This document shows, in pieces, positions 11,004 to 22,684 of a stretch of DNA of 64,000 bases (positions are counted from its first letter, which is position 1; every line of letters begins with the position of its first letter). Both the position numbers and the translations under genes were made by a program. Origin of the DNA: Talinum fruticosum (lineage: Eukaryota; Streptophyta; Magnoliopsida; Caryophyllales; Talinaceae); NCBI GenBank assembly GCA_021018815.1, contig JAITYX010000033.1, positions 5,373,501 to 5,437,500 of the forward strand, read 5' to 3'. The notes below the pieces were generated by a model, which was given only the letters and a program-made list of their open reading frames with translations, made no database searches and was not told the origin of the DNA.

Positions 11004-12060
11004 AATCAAGAATAAGTATCCTCTCGCCCGAATCGATGACCTATTTGATCAACCGCAAGGTGCTGGGGTATTTTCAAAGATAGACTTGAGGTTTGGCTAT
11101 CACCAATTTCGGATTAAGCCCGAGGACATACCTAAGACCGTATTGAGGACAAGGTACGAGTCACTATGAGTTCACGATTATGCCATTCGGGTTAAATAAT
11201 GCACTTGCAAATTTATGGATTTGATGAATAGGATTTTTGAACCTTATTAAGATAAATTTGTGGTGGTGTTCATAAATGATATCCTGATATACTCCAAGGA
11301 TAGGGAAGAGCATATGTGTCATTTGAGAATGGTATTATAAACTTTGTGAGAAAACCAATTGTATACCAAATTGCAAAAGTGCGAATTTTGGTTGAGTAAG
11401 GTGGCATTTTTAGGTCACGTGGTATCTAAGGAGGGGATAAAGGTTGATCCATAAAAAGTGCAAGTGGTCACAGAATGGCTAAGACCAACCAATGTCACTA
11501 AAGTCAAGAGTTTCCTAGGGTTGGCTGGATATTATCGAAGGTTCATTCAAGATTTTTCGAAAATAGCCTTCCCAGTTACAAATATTCTAAAAACCACCAA
11601 GTTTGAATGGATAGATAAGTGTGAAAAAGCATTTCGGGAGCTAAAAATATATTAACCATAACCCTAGTATCGACCCTACTTGAGGAAGACAAGGAGTACA
11701 CAATTTATAGTGACACATAAAAAATGTGCTAGGATGCGCATTGATGTAGGATGGTAAGTTGTAGCATATGCTTCACTTCAGCTAAAGCCATATGAAAGGA
11801 ATTATCTCACTCATGACTTAGAGTTGATTAAGTGGTGTTCGCATTGAAAATTTAGAGAAATTACTTATACTAAGTATCTTGTAAGATATACATTGACCAT
11901 CAAAGTTTGAAGTATGTCTTCACCCAAAAAGAGCTTAACTTGATGTCGAGGCGATGGCTAGAACTATTAAAGGATTATGAGTTGGAGATCCAAGTACCAC
12001 CTAGGAAAAGCGAATGTTGTCGCGGATGCCTTGAGTAGAAAAACTCAACATAGTTTGAAC
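11004..12060 (+). pseudogene. pol: RT core and RNase H of the Tekay element
   Basis: Coding resumes right after the SIRE LTR with [14 protein letters not shown], then [16 protein letters not shown] and IMPFGLNNA. The RT catalytic box, normally F-I-D-D, reads F-I-N-D (VVFINDILIYSKD, near 11,263-11,301), so a catalytic Asp is replaced by Asn. The thumb/connection block runs 11,458-11,655 (KVKSFLGLAGYYRRFIQDFS). RNase H follows with YTIYSD (near 11,700), a stop directly after it, then [15 protein letters not shown] and [14 protein letters not shown]. Several stops (for example near 11,224, 11,338 and 11,718) and a shift near 12,000 disable it. One element with the gag at 249. Confidence 0.9.
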
Positions 12061-12129
12061 ACCATAGTCATAACCCAACCGACTCTTATTCGTGAGTTGT
12101 AAGTGGAAGGGACTCGAGATTATCAAGCC

Positions 12130-13200
12130 TCAGGTGGGTGGAGGATTGTTAGCTATTTTGGAGGTTAAACCATCAATTTTAGAGGAAATCAAGATGGGCA
12201 GGTGAAGGATGAAGAGCTAATGAAGATCGAGGCAGAATCTAGACAAGGGTAAATTCTTGGGTTTTGTGGTACACAAGGATGGTAGCTTACGATTTCAGAA
12301 TCGTTGGTGTGTACCCAATCACCTCAAAAGAGAATTCAAGATGAGGCACACACTACCACATACTTCGCGCACCCTAGAGGAACAAAGATGTATGTGGACT
12401 TAAGGCAAAACTTTTAGTGGCCTAATATGAAGAGGGAGGTGGCAGAATATGTAGACGGATGTCTTACTCGTCACAGGGTAAAAGCAGAACATCGGTGCCC
12501 TATAGGGGAGCTACGACCCCTTGAGATACCAACATGGAAGTGGGTTTCGGTATCAATGGACTTCATCATGGGACTTCCCACATCCGCCTCTAAGAAAAAC
12601 ACAATTTGCACCATTGTGGACTGTCTCACCAAGTTTGCACACTTCATACCCATCCATGATGGTTGGTGTATAGACAGGCTAGCCCAATTATATGTGAATA
12701 AAATTGTAAGGATACATGGCATTCCGAAGGACATAGTGTTAGATAGGAACACTCAATTTCATTCGCGATTTTGGGAAGCCTTACAATGAGCTTTTGCGAC
12801 TAAGCTAAATTTTAGTAGCTCTTACCATCCTGAGACGGATGGCCAAACCGAGAGGGTTAACCAAATTCTAGAGGACATGTTGAGAGCATGCATTTTTTAT
12901 TTCCAAGGGAAATGGGAGGATTACCTCGCTCCGGTGGAATTCTCATACAATAATAGCTACCAAGCCACCACCAAGATGGCTCCATTTGAGGCATTTTATA
13001 AAAGGAGATGTAGAATTCCTCTATGCTAGAACTATATGGATGAAACACTCATCGGGGGCTAGAAATGATACAAGATACCATTGAAAGTATTAGGAGGATA
13101 CAATATTATATCGGGGAAGCCCAAAGCAAACAAAAGAGCTATGCTCGACCAATGGAGAAAACCCTTGGAGTTCCAAGAGGAGACATGGTATTCCTAAGAG
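12130..13200 (+). pseudogene. pol: Integrase of the Tekay element
   Basis: The zinc-binding region is partly preserved: the second of the two closely spaced cysteines is Arg (CLTRH near 12,466), so metal binding should fail. The catalytic core is readable: first Asp in SMDFIMGLP (near 12,556), second in VLDRNTQFHSRFW (near 12,738), and Glu in HPETDGQTERVNQ (near 12,845), with the usual 35-residue spacing, although a stop (TGA at 12,787) lies between them. It continues ILEDMLRAC, KWEDYLAPVEFSYNNSYQ and APFEAFYKRRCRIPL, then stops near 13,027. The DDE triad is conserved but the frame is broken. Confidence 0.9.
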
Positions 13201-13239
13201 TTTCCCTAAAAAAGGTGTAAAGAGGTTTGACACCAAAGG

Positions 13240-13590
13240 GAAATTGAGCCCTACATACATCGGACCTTACGAGATTGTGAAGAAACTAAACCCCGTGGAT
13301 TACCAAGCTGGTATTACCTTCGATCTTGAACACGTGCACAACGTGTTCCATATCTCTCAACTTCGAAAATATATATCCGATCCAAGTCATATCATAGAAC
13401 CCGAACCCAATATGGTCACCCAAAATCTTGCCTATAAAGAACAACGCATATAGATAATGGACCGGAGAATCAAGCAACTTCACAATAAGGCTATTCTATT
13501 AGTCAAAGAATTATGGGCAAACCATACTTCCACGGAAGCTACTTGTGAAACCGAGATGACATGAAAAAGAAATATCCTCATCTATTTTAA
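13240..13590 (+). pseudogene. pol: Integrase C-terminus with chromodomain (Tekay hallmark)
   Basis: After a shift the frame reads SPTYIGPYEIVKKLNPVDYQ, then HNVFHISQLRKYISDPSHI and EPEPNMVTQNLAYKEQRI, a stop at 13,451, and then a chromodomain-like stretch (DRRIKQLHNKAILLVKELW, NHTSTEAT) to about 13,590. In this chromodomain class the stretch normally has a Trp after EAT; here it is Cys. The chromodomain right after integrase places the element in the chromoviruses, and the flanking motifs and about 3 kb LTR fit Tekay/Del. Chromodomains of this class are thought to guide integration toward heterochromatin. Confidence 0.8.
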
Positions 13591-13638
13591 GGTAATGTTG
13601 TCTTGCCTTGCTTGCAAGTTTCGGGGATGGAACTTATT

Positions 13639-13651
13639 TTAACGGGGAGAC
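13639..13651 (+). promoter_or_regulatory. Polypurine tract of the Tekay element
   Basis: AACGGGGAGAC directly precedes the 3' LTR start TGTAATG at 13,652, the expected place of the plus-strand primer. Confidence 0.75.
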
Positions 13652-13868
13652 TGTAATGCGCCAACCCTAATCTAATATATTAAACAAGGATTAAGAAGTT
13701 TTAATGAGCGCGTGCACTTCAATTCACATTTTCATTTCTCATTAACGTATATATTACGTACTCGTGTAAGTAACCATATTACGTGTTGTAGGACTCGAAT
13801 GATGATAACGACGCATGGCCAAAAAATGAATAAATAAATTAATAAATTATGTTCCGTGATAATTTGAG

Positions 13869-13870
<2 letters not shown>

Positions 13871-13950
<80 letters not shown>
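13871..13950. repeat. AAT microsatellite
   Basis: About 26 uninterrupted ATA/AAT triplets in the first part of the Tekay 3' LTR. Confidence 0.98.
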
Positions 13951-13952
<2 letters not shown>

Positions 13953-14291
13953 ATATATGTTATCGGAATCATTATAATTTTAATTTATACGCTTGAAGTT
14001 TATAAATAATTATTCAAGCCGAAAATTCTAAGAACCGATATTTCCACTTGGGCATGGTTTATTAGGATGGTCTTGAAGGTGAATGGAAGGCCTAATAAGT
14101 AGAAAAATAAAAGAGGGGGAAGCTGAAATTTTTAGGCTTGAAGGAGAGAGAAAATTTCAGATTTGGCTTGCTTATTTGAACTTCAAAATCCCTCAAAACT
14201 CTCACCTCATCATTCACTTCTCTTCCCAAAGAAAACACCACTCCCACACTCCACCTCCAAGCACTTGTCACCCAGCCAGCCGATCGCCTGC

Positions 14292-15877
14292 TGTTAAACC
14301 TCGTATTTATCGGTTTTTAAGGCATTATTTAACTCAATTTCATGATGATTTCAATGATATTTACTTAGTTTTGGGTTAGATTTTGCTCATTTTTTCTTTA
14401 TCGTCACCTAAGCTCGTAAATCTCTTAATTACAGGTTTTCGGCTTAAATTAGAGAGATTCGAGACAAATTTGATGAAAAGCGATGAAAAGGAAAGTTTGG
14501 GCCTAAGAGGAGGCGAGAAAAGAGCCTAAAACTCATCAAGTGAAGTTGCACGAGCGGTTGTGTGAGATCCGCATAGCCGTGCGGACCATCGAGCGAAGGG
14601 CTCATAGTCAAGGAAGCCCGCACGGCCACTGTGCGGACCTTGCACAGCTGTGCGAGAAGTTATGAAAAGTTGTTGTCGTGCATGACCTACCGTGCGAGTG
14701 CACTAAGTTACTTACGGATGTATGCATGCGGTCCAGGAACACTTTGGGGTGAACACCCATCCAAACGAGGTTGCATGGCCCGTGCAAGAGAGGCGAAAGT
14801 TCGGACATTCTACACGGCCGTGCGAAAATCCTGCATAGCAGATGCGAAAATCCTGCACGGCCGTGCGAAAATCCCGCACGGCCGTGCGAAAATCCTGCAC
14901 GGCCATGCGAAAATTGTGCACGGCCGTGCGACAACTGTTTCGACGACTTTATAGGTGATTTTTATTTAGTTTTTTTGGCAGTTCTTTTCTCCATTATTTT
15001 TAGGGTTTCTAGGGCAGTTTTCAACAGTCAAATCCCTTTAGATTGAAGATTAAGATTTTGAGTTTTTGAAGAATTAATTTGAATTCAAGCATTCGGATTT
15101 CTATTTGATAATTCTTAATTCTCTCTCTTTATGTTTGCTATTCGTGATTTCTCTATAGTTTTCATGTTTATATTCATTAAAACTTGTGAGTTGTTTAGCA
15201 TCATGTTTAGAGGCTAAATTTCCCCACTTAGGTTGGGGTTAATCCCTATTATATCTTGATAATCATGAATTGAATTCCTAATTAAATTGTTCTATACTTG
15301 TTTGTTTAGAATTTGCTTTGCTCACCACATGTTTGATGAAAGTCTCGAAAGAGAAATCATCTAGTCTTATTCGGGTTTTGTGAACATTGAAAGATGGAAT
15401 CTCTACCTAGAGTGACGTTGTGAACGATTATAACTTTGATATGAAAATAATTAAGGTTTTCGATCGGGGTTGTGAGATGCAATTGTTGTGATTTTGTTCT
15501 TTGTTAATCCCATGAAAATAGGCGATTAGATTGGGAAAAATTAGTCTTTGACCTGCGAAAGTAGGCGAAGATAGGTTTAAACGGCGTTTCCCCTTCTAAA
15601 CTGCAAGCATAGACAATCTCAAACGGAATTTAGTTTTGATTTCGGGCATAATAGTGTGATTAATTCCAATATAAGGTTTTTAATCCATTGATTTCACGTA
15701 TTGATTTTGTTATTAGTTGAATCCAATCTCTAAGCAAATTTATGTCGTTATGAGTTTTACCTAGATTAGAGTTTTTAGGCGGATTTAGTACTTGAAAGCG
15801 AGTTCCTCGTGGACATGACCCGTACTCGCCGGTTTCTAGCTACGGCTACACCGTGCGCTTGCGGTATTTTCTCAACA
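14292..15877 (+). repeat. Athila 5' LTR
   Basis: 1586 bp from TGTTAAACCTCG to TTTTCTCAACA. It matches the 3' LTR (1458 bp) over its whole length; most of the size difference lies in the palindromic repeat array at 14,813-14,935, which is expanded only here. The two LTRs differ at many single bases, indicating an old insertion. Confidence 0.92.
14813..14935. repeat. Tandem array of palindromic GCACGGCCGTGC units
   Basis: Six units of about 21 bp, each with CACGGCCGTGCG (starts at 14,813, 14,856, 14,877, 14,898 and 14,919, with a decayed unit at 14,834), separated by AAAATCC-type spacers. The core GCACGGCCGTGC is a perfect 12 bp palindrome, and single copies or decayed forms are scattered upstream from 14,545. 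The 3' LTR has only about two intact copies (20,940-20,975). Confidence 0.9.
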
Positions 15878-15880
15878 TGT

Positions 15881-15902
15881 TTCCGGCACCGTTGCCCGGG
15901 AA
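15881..15902 (+). promoter_or_regulatory. Athila primer-binding site (tRNA-Asp type)
   Basis: GGCACCGTTGCCCGGGAA lies four to eight bases after the 5' LTR end. It resembles the tRNA-Asp-complementary site typical of Athila, with a few changes. Confidence 0.75.
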
Positions 15903-16141
15903 CTCTGCTCTTTTGAGTACAAAATTTACTTTAAGACTTGAAACTAGGTCTTGTGCTTTTGTTCCAACACCAATATTTTCTTAATTTCATCTTGAAACTA
16001 TTTATGCTTGGTACGGATCTTGTATTTTCATACGCAGGAGGAGTCGAAGAGGGAGAGAAATTATCCCATTTGACCCTAAAATTGAAGCAATAATAAGAGC
16101 AATTAGCACAACCATGAGAAGGCTGGAGAAGAGAGGTAAGG

Positions 16142-17080
16142 ATGGCGGAGCAAGGACCACAACCGAGACCACTAGGGGACTATGCCAACCCTAGTGCGTC
16201 CGGGCAAGTATCGACCATCATTCGGCCGAATGTGGCTGCTGAGGATTTTGAGGTGAAGATGTCGCTTATTCACTTTGTTCGACAACATGCATTTGGAGGG
16301 CTTCCCAGCGAAAATGCCATACGACACGTCAATTCCTTTTTGGAGAAGTGTGGGACCGTGAAGATTAACAATCTTACCGACGAAGCCCTTCGATTAAAGC
16401 TCTTTTCCTTCTAACTAAAGGATAGAGCCAAGGTTTGGTTGCTGAATGAGGATCCCAACAAGTGCGCCGCTTGGGAAGCTTTGTCAAAGGTGTTCATGGC
16501 AAAGTTCTTTCCCCAAGCAATACCACTAAACCGCAAAATGCCATCTCCACTTTCCGCTTAGAGGATAAAGAGTCACTTTATGAGGCTTGGGAAAGGTACA
16601 AGGACCTCCGGAAGAGATGTCCTCACCATGGTATTCCGAGTGGATGCTCTTGCAAACCTTCTATAATGGTTTACCTCCCCAAATTCGGATTTCCATAGAT
16701 GCAGCTGCATGAGGTGCTCTTATGGCTAAGGGAGAAGGTGAGGCAAAAGCTCTTATTGAGAGTATGGTTGTTAACGAGTTACCATTGTGGCGGTGAAAGG
16801 ACGAGTACCCAAGACAGGAGGGAAGTATGAAGTTGATGCTGTGGCCTTATTATCAAGCAAGCTAGATGCACTAGCGTCTAACATGGAAAAGATGGCCACA
16901 GTCTCCTCCTAAGCGAGTTCTTCTAGTTCATCATTTCGGACTACAGTTTTATGTGAGGTATGCGGTATACATGGGCACACAGGAGCTGAATGCCAAACTC
17001 TTATCCCCGAGCAAGTCAATGCTCTTCACAACTTCAACCAAGGACCCCAAAGCGAGGCCATACCCCCAAAGATATAACTC
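16142..17080 (+). pseudogene. gag: Athila gag, broken
   Basis: The ATG at 16,142 starts an open stretch of 90 codons: a proline-rich N-terminus, then HAFGGLPSENAIRHVNSFLE, KINNLTDEALRLKLFSF and a stop at 16,412. The same frame continues after the stop with KDRAKVWLLNEDPNKCAAWE and KVFMAKFFPQAIPL. Frame changes bring in EDKESLYEAWERYKDLRKR and CPHHGIPS, all typical of the Athila capsid. A partial zinc knuckle, CEVCG-HGHTGAEC type, is readable near 16,955-16,995. Stops and shifts are scattered, so no full Gag can be made. Gag in this family packages the RNA; being broken, this copy would need Gag from elsewhere. Confidence 0.88.
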
Positions 17081-17499
17081 AAGGGGTTCGAACTATCGAA
17101 CTCTGTCTCATCGAACCCCAACCTTCAGCCACCAACGACCACCCAACCTCCTGGTTTCATCGAAGGATACTTGTCCACCTTCTTTCTTACAAGAACCATA
17201 AACAGATGCCCTCATAAGAGCATTCATCCGGACTCGAGTAAGGTCAACGACGACTTGGCCCGATCCATCAAGATCATCACCGCCCAACTAGATAGCATGT
17301 CTACTCATGAATAAATGATGGGAACCCAGATTGCCCGGATAGCTCAGCAGGTGAGTCATTTGTCTAGACCTCGAGGGTAGCTTCCAGGTCAATCTAAGAC
17401 CAACCCCAGGGCTCATGTCACTGTCGTTCAAACTCGTAGCGCAGAGTTAGTAGAGAGTCCCGCTATAGTGCTTGCAGGAAGATAAGCACGAGTACTACT

Positions 17500-18150
17500 A
17501 AGGATAAGCAACAAAGTCTACTTTAAATTTCGGAGGAGCAGGGCCCAAAAACACCTCTCTTACGCTCATATCAGCCACATGTACCATATCCTCGAGAGAT
17601 TGCTAGAGCCTAGGTTTTTGAAATTTGTTGATATGTTGAAGAAGGTCTACATCAACATGCCATTCTTGGAGGCTATCAAGGAGATACCCTCCTATCTTAA
17701 GTTTTTAAAGGAGATTCTCTCCAAGAAGACTAAGTTAGAGGATGTTTCGGTAGTAAGCTTGGGGGAGGTATGCAGTGAAGTTCTACAGAGCAAGTTACCT
17801 TCTAAGGTACGAGGATCCGGGAAGTTTTTCCATTCGTTGCTCAATCAAGAGAGTGCAGATTGATAGAGCCCTTTGTGATCTCGGAACAAGTGTAAGCGTA
17901 ATGCCACTTCCACTCTATAGGAAGCTTCAATTAGGCAATCCGCAACCCACCAATATCTCCATTCAGCTCGCGAGATCAGCTGCATTCGGTGCCCCGTGGG
18001 TATTTTAGAGGATATACCTATTCAAGTAGGGAAGTTTGTCATTCCCTACGATTTTATGGTGATGGATATGGATGAGAGCATCCGAGTCCCTATTATTTAG
18101 GGAGACCATTTCTCGGCAATTGCGGAGCTGTGATTGATGTACCTGCATAG
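17500..18150 (+). pseudogene. pol: Athila protease region, broken; pol missing after it
   Basis: It begins with the Athila pre-protease block (LEPRFLKFVDMLKKVYINMP, FLEAIKEIPSYLKFLKEILS, open 17,579-17,863). After a shift comes the protease core DRALCDLGTSVSVMPLPLYR (near 17,862-17,922): the active Asp is present but the triad reads D-L-G. Coding ends near 18,150 with MDMDESIRVPI-like remnants. In intact members RT, RNase H and integrase follow for about 3 kb; here the sequence passes within a few hundred bases to non-coding 3' sequence, so these domains are deleted. Confidence 0.82.
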
Positions 18151-18419
18151 AAGATGTCCTTTCACATCTATGGTGAAAGTGCTGATTTCTTCCTCCCACC
18201 ACCACTTGTACCCTTGGCTCCCGTCCTAAGCCCTGCTGTCAATATGATATCCACACATATAATGAGCCACACATATCCACCTACTTCACTAGACAAGCCC
18301 CCAAAGGTGATATTCGGTTTGCTCGAGTGCCGATTATGAAGAGGAGGTAGTGGATGCCATGTCACAACTTCACTTTTCAGTTTTTCCTCTTCCCGAGTCC
18401 TCATTGTCTACCGCTTGAT

Positions 18420-20450
18420 GTAAGGGTCAAGTTTAGGGACCTTAAACAAACGCTTCTTGGGAGGCAACCTAAGCATTTTATTGCTTTCTAATAAAAAAAT
18501 CCCTCCCTCCCACCCTTATTACAATTTCCCGTTGTTTGTCGGCTTTTTCTCTTTCTTCTCTTTTCTTGCCTTTTTTCATTGAGGACAATGAAAGAGTTAC
18601 ACATGAGGGATTAGTTTATAACTTTTAGATGATGTTTTAAGGATGATAGGGATGGATTTGCAATCACTTAGGTTACATTCATGTAGTTTCTTAGGATTAC
18701 TTTTTCATTTTTTTACCTTTTCGTTTATCATATAGTCTTAAGCATATAGGTTAGAATCTTTACATTACTTACATTTTTGTTCTTCTTTTTGATCTTGGCT
18801 CATTTGAGGAATTATGGAGGAGGGAAATTCATAAACTTTTGAGGTAAACACGCTCCGTCCTTTCTTTCATTTTCTTCTATGTGAGGTATCTTTGTTGGTT
18901 TGCTTTTATTGCTTTAAAAAAAGGAGAAAAAAAGTAAAAAAAAGGTAAAAAAATTTAAAAAGACCCAAAATAGTTTTGAAAACCCCTCTTGTGATGATGA
19001 TGTGAAATGTGATAGTTGATCTATGGGTGTGATTGTGCATGATTTGATTGCCCATTCTTGATGGAAACTTTTTGTGGAAATAAGCTTGCGAATGAATTTG
19101 ATTGTGATGTCTTGAGTTGCTTGCCGGTTTTCTTTGAGAACTTGTTACATGATTGGTCAAACTTGAGCAAGTGGTAAATCTTTTGAACTAGTTGTTGACT
19201 ATGGTGGATGGGCCCATGAGACTTTGAGTCGTATAGACTAATTCATTAGTTTTTAGTCTCATGTTTCATTCTTTGTGTGACTCTTCCTTTATGCATACCT
19301 CTAGAACTTACTCTGTTTCTCTTTGAGACCATATTTGGCATATACATTGTTTAATATGATAGAGGCATTCGTTTGTTTTCAAGCTATATGAGCCAAAAGC
19401 CATCTTATTTATGTATACCATTTTGCTACCCCTTTCAGCCTTAACCTATTTCTTGGTACACTCGTATCTACTTTACCTTTGACATATATACATTTCCTAT
19501 GCCAAAGCTGGGTCTAGTGGAGCAATACTTATTGGGTAGTTTTGAGTTGAATGATGGAGTGCTGCATTCGGTTTGTAGTTTGAATTGGGGACCCGTGTTG
19601 AAAAACAAAAGAAGAAAAGCCCCTCTTTTAGACTCTTTTGGAATTGAGTAGTGATTATGATTCCCATGCCAATTGTATTTTCCTGAAAGCTTTTCCTGAA
19701 AGTTTTGAATACTTGAAAAAAAAAAGAAGAAAAGAAAGAAAAGAAAATAAAAGAGAAAATTTTTTTTTTGAAAAAACAGAAGGAAAAAAGAGTGAAGAAA
19801 TAAGTGATTGGCATGTGGAAAGTTCAAGTTGTATGCTCATTCCTTAAGTTGTCTTAAAACTTGTTTGTGCTTAAAGATGTAAATTAGAGGAAGTTTTTAG
19901 TCATGATTGGAAGTGTTGTTTTTGCTCCTTAGCTGTTAGGCCTCGGCTATTTAGCTTCACATTTCCCAAATTAATTCCCCTTTCTACCAATGAACCTTGG
20001 CCAAGTTACAAGCTTTAAAAGACCTCTTAATTGCAATCGCATGTTTACCTTCATAGTGGTGGAGAATGAGAATACGACCAAGCTTATGGTAGGTTGTATA
20101 TTTGGAAAGAGATATTGAGAGAACCCTCAAAAGAAATTTCAAATGAGTGGAGCAATCCACATTTCCTAAAGCGAGGTTCCACCCGTCAAGCAAGTTCGTC
20201 ATTTGTTTAAGGGCGTTATGAGGGTTAATATGGTTCAATATGAGACAGTCGTGCATTGTAACCAAGCATTATAGTCATTAGAATTTTCAAGAAGTTTTCA
20301 TGGAAAGTATGAAACTTTGAATAGGTTGTCTATGTGCATGGTTAATTCCCATTGATTGAACTGTTAACTCATCACCCGAGGAGGGTAAATGCGAGGTTTT
20401 AATCTCGGGATCATTAATCGAGCAGCCTTACTTGGGGACAAGCAAGAGAT
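18420..20450 (+). other. Non-coding 3' region of the Athila element
   Basis: Two kb without a real gene; the short frames on both strands are low-complexity (poly-Phe/Lys from A/T runs near 18,915-18,960 and 19,715-19,790). The block near 18,420-18,480 (GTCAAGTTTAGGGACCTTAA, CTTGGGAGGCAACC) is the kind of sequence that follows the end of pol in Athila elements. No env-like frame was recognised. Confidence 0.6.
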
Positions 20451-20464
20451 AAGCGTTGGGGAGT
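20450..20464 (+). promoter_or_regulatory. Athila polypurine tract
   Basis: GCGTTGGGGAG followed by TTGTTAA at the 3' LTR start; position and purine content fit. Confidence 0.65.
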
Positions 20465-21922
20465 TGTTAAACCTCGTATTTATCGGTTTTTAAGGCATTA
20501 TTTAACTCAATTCCGTGATGATTTCAATGATATTTACTTAGTTTTGGGTTAGATTTTGCTCATTTTCTCTTTATCGTCACCTAAGCTCGTAAATATCTTA
20601 ATTACGGGTTTTGGGCTTAAATTAGAGAGATTCGAGACAAATTTGATGAAAAGTGATGAAGAGGAAAGTTTGGGCCTAAAAGGAGGCAAGAAAGGAGCCT
20701 AGAACTCATCAAGTGAAGTTGCACAGGAAGTTGTACGAGATTTGCATAACCGTGCGGACCATCGGGCGAAGGGCTCACGAGTCAAGGAAGCTCGCACGGC
20801 CACATGTGCACACCTTGCACGGTTGTGCGAGAAGTTATGAAAAGTTGAAGTGATGCATGGCCTACCGTGCAGAAGTTGCACGGCCCGTGCAAGAGAGGTA
20901 GAAAGTTTAGGCATTCCGCATGGCCTACGATTAAGTACCTACACGGCCGTGTGAACATCCCGCACGGCCGTGCGACGCTGTTTCGGCGACTTTATAGGTG
21001 ATTTTTGTTTAATTTTTTTGGCTGTTCTTTTCTTCATCAGCTTTTAAGGTTTTTATGGTAGTTTCCAGCAGTCAAATCCCTTTAGATTGAAGATTAAGAT
21101 TTTGAGTTTTTGAAGAATTAATTTGAATTTAAACAATTCAAATTTCTATTCGATAATTCTTAATTCTCTCTCTTTGTGTTTGCTATTCGCGATTTCTCTA
21201 TAGTTTTCATGTTTATATTCATTGAAACTTGTGAGTTGTTTAGCATCATGTTTAGAGGCTAAATTTCCCCACTTAGGTTGGGGTTAATCCCTATTATATC
21301 TTGATAGTCATGAATTGAATTCTTGATTAAATTGTTCTATGCCTGTTTGTTTAGAATTTGCTTTGCTCACCACATGTTTGATGAATGTCTCGAAAGAGAA
21401 ATCATCTAGTCTTATTCGGGTTTTGTGAACATTGAAAGATGGAATATCTATCCGGAGTGACGTTGTGAAAAATTGTAACTTTGATATGAAAATAATTAAG
21501 GTTTTCGATCGGGGTTGTGAGATGCAATTGTTGTGATGTTGTTCTTTGTTAATCCCATGAAAATAGGCGATTAGATTGGAAAAAATTAGTCTTTGACCTG
21601 CGAAAGTAGGTGAAGATAGGTTTAAACGACGTTTCCCCTTCTAAACCGCAAGCATAGACAATCTCAAACGGAATTTAGTTTTGATTTCGGGTATAATAGT
21701 GTGATTAATCCCAATCTAAGGCTTTTAATTCATTGATTTCCCGTATTTATTTTGTTATTATTTGAATCCAATCTCCAAGCAAATTTACGTCGAACCGAGT
21801 TTCACCTAGATTAGAGTTTTTAGGAGAATTTAGTACTTAAAAACGAGTTCCTCGTGGACACGACCCGTACTCATCGATTTCTAGCTACGGCTACACCGTA
21901 TGCTTGTGGTGTTTTCTCAACA
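20465..21922 (+). repeat. Athila 3' LTR
   Basis: 1458 bp, TGTTAAACCTCG to TTTTCTCAACA, matching the 5' LTR apart from single-base changes and a shorter palindromic repeat array. Confidence 0.92.
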
Positions 21923-22276
21923 CTCGCCACCACCGGTCGCCGATCACCATCGACACCTCCACGGCCAATCGCCGGCCGCTTAGAACCGCCGATGACTCGT
22001 TGCCATTTTCGCCCTCGTTGCTGCACGCCTACTCGTTGCTGCTGCTGTCACCTCCGATCACCGCCACCACCGTCGCCGCCTTCGCTCGCCACCGCTAGCT
22101 GCTGCTGCCCTCGATGCTAGCCATCGGAGCTTTGTTCAGCCCTTTCCTTCCACCTTAAAAACCTCATTTTCTTGTGGGTTTTGGGTAAAAACCTCAAACC
22201 TTCAACTACTAACTTATTTAATTTTTGAAAATAATTAATTAGATGTTGTATGGAAGGAATCAATATGGAAAAATTA

Positions 22277-22361
22277 GATTTTAAATGGTTGCTATGAGGT
22301 TGTGTTAGTGAAAAATAAGATTTTAAATGGTTGATATGAGGTTGTGTTAGTGAAAAATTAA
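22277..22361. repeat. 42 bp tandem duplication in the Tekay LTR
   Basis: GATTTTAAATGGTTG and the following bases occur twice with a 42 bp period and one or two differences, so the duplication is young compared with the LTR. Confidence 0.85.
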
Positions 22362-22684
22362 GTGGCTTTAAAATTATGTGGTTCGATGTTATGAAAGTGG
22401 AATTGTGGACTTATGAAAGTTATTTATGCTTCAAGAAAATTTTGTATGATTATGGAGATTAGGATTATTGGATGAATGATTGTGGATTATGAATTTTGGA
22501 AAAAAATTGGTTATTATGATGATTGAAAGATTGATGGAAAAATTTGGAAGTAGAGATAGAGGAATTTGGGCATGCATGTCAATTTAAAATGAAACCTTGG
22601 AGAAAAAATGATATTATGCGAGGAGTTTAAGAAAAATGGGCATGCATGGGGTTTTCTTTAGAGTATATGTATAAAAATAAAAAA

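Larger units (their letters stand above)
14292..21922 (+). mobile_element. Non-autonomous Athila element (gag and protease only)
   Basis: It has two LTRs of the same family (14,292-15,877 and 20,465-21,922), a tRNA-Asp-like primer site after the first and a purine tract before the second. The internal region (15,878-20,464, 4.6 kb) codes gag and protease and then passes straight to non-coding 3' sequence; no RT, RNase H, integrase or env-like frame was seen. Flanks CCTGC and CTCGC agree at three of five bases, so the target-site duplication is degraded or was changed. It sits in the GC-rich island of the Tekay 3' LTR. Confidence 0.88.

Noticed and set aside
12471..12752. 93-codon minus-strand frame
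   Set aside because: Shadow of the Tekay integrase, whose D-D-E core is read on the plus strand.
14813..14935. CRISPR-like array of short repeats
   Set aside because: Units are directly adjacent palindromic LTR repeats with near-identical spacers in plant DNA; no CRISPR character.
14608..15046. Overlapping frames with repeated HGRA/ARPCEN units
   Set aside because: Translation of the palindromic tandem array in the Athila LTR; all frames are open because the unit length (21) is a multiple of three.
17335..17360. tRNA-like block ATAGCTCAGCAGGTGAG
   Set aside because: No acceptor stem, anticodon arm or T-loop around it; it is part of the Athila gag-protease linker.
19468..19847. Phe-rich and Lys/Glu-rich frames on both strands
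   Set aside because: A/T homopolymer-rich non-coding 3' region of the Athila element.
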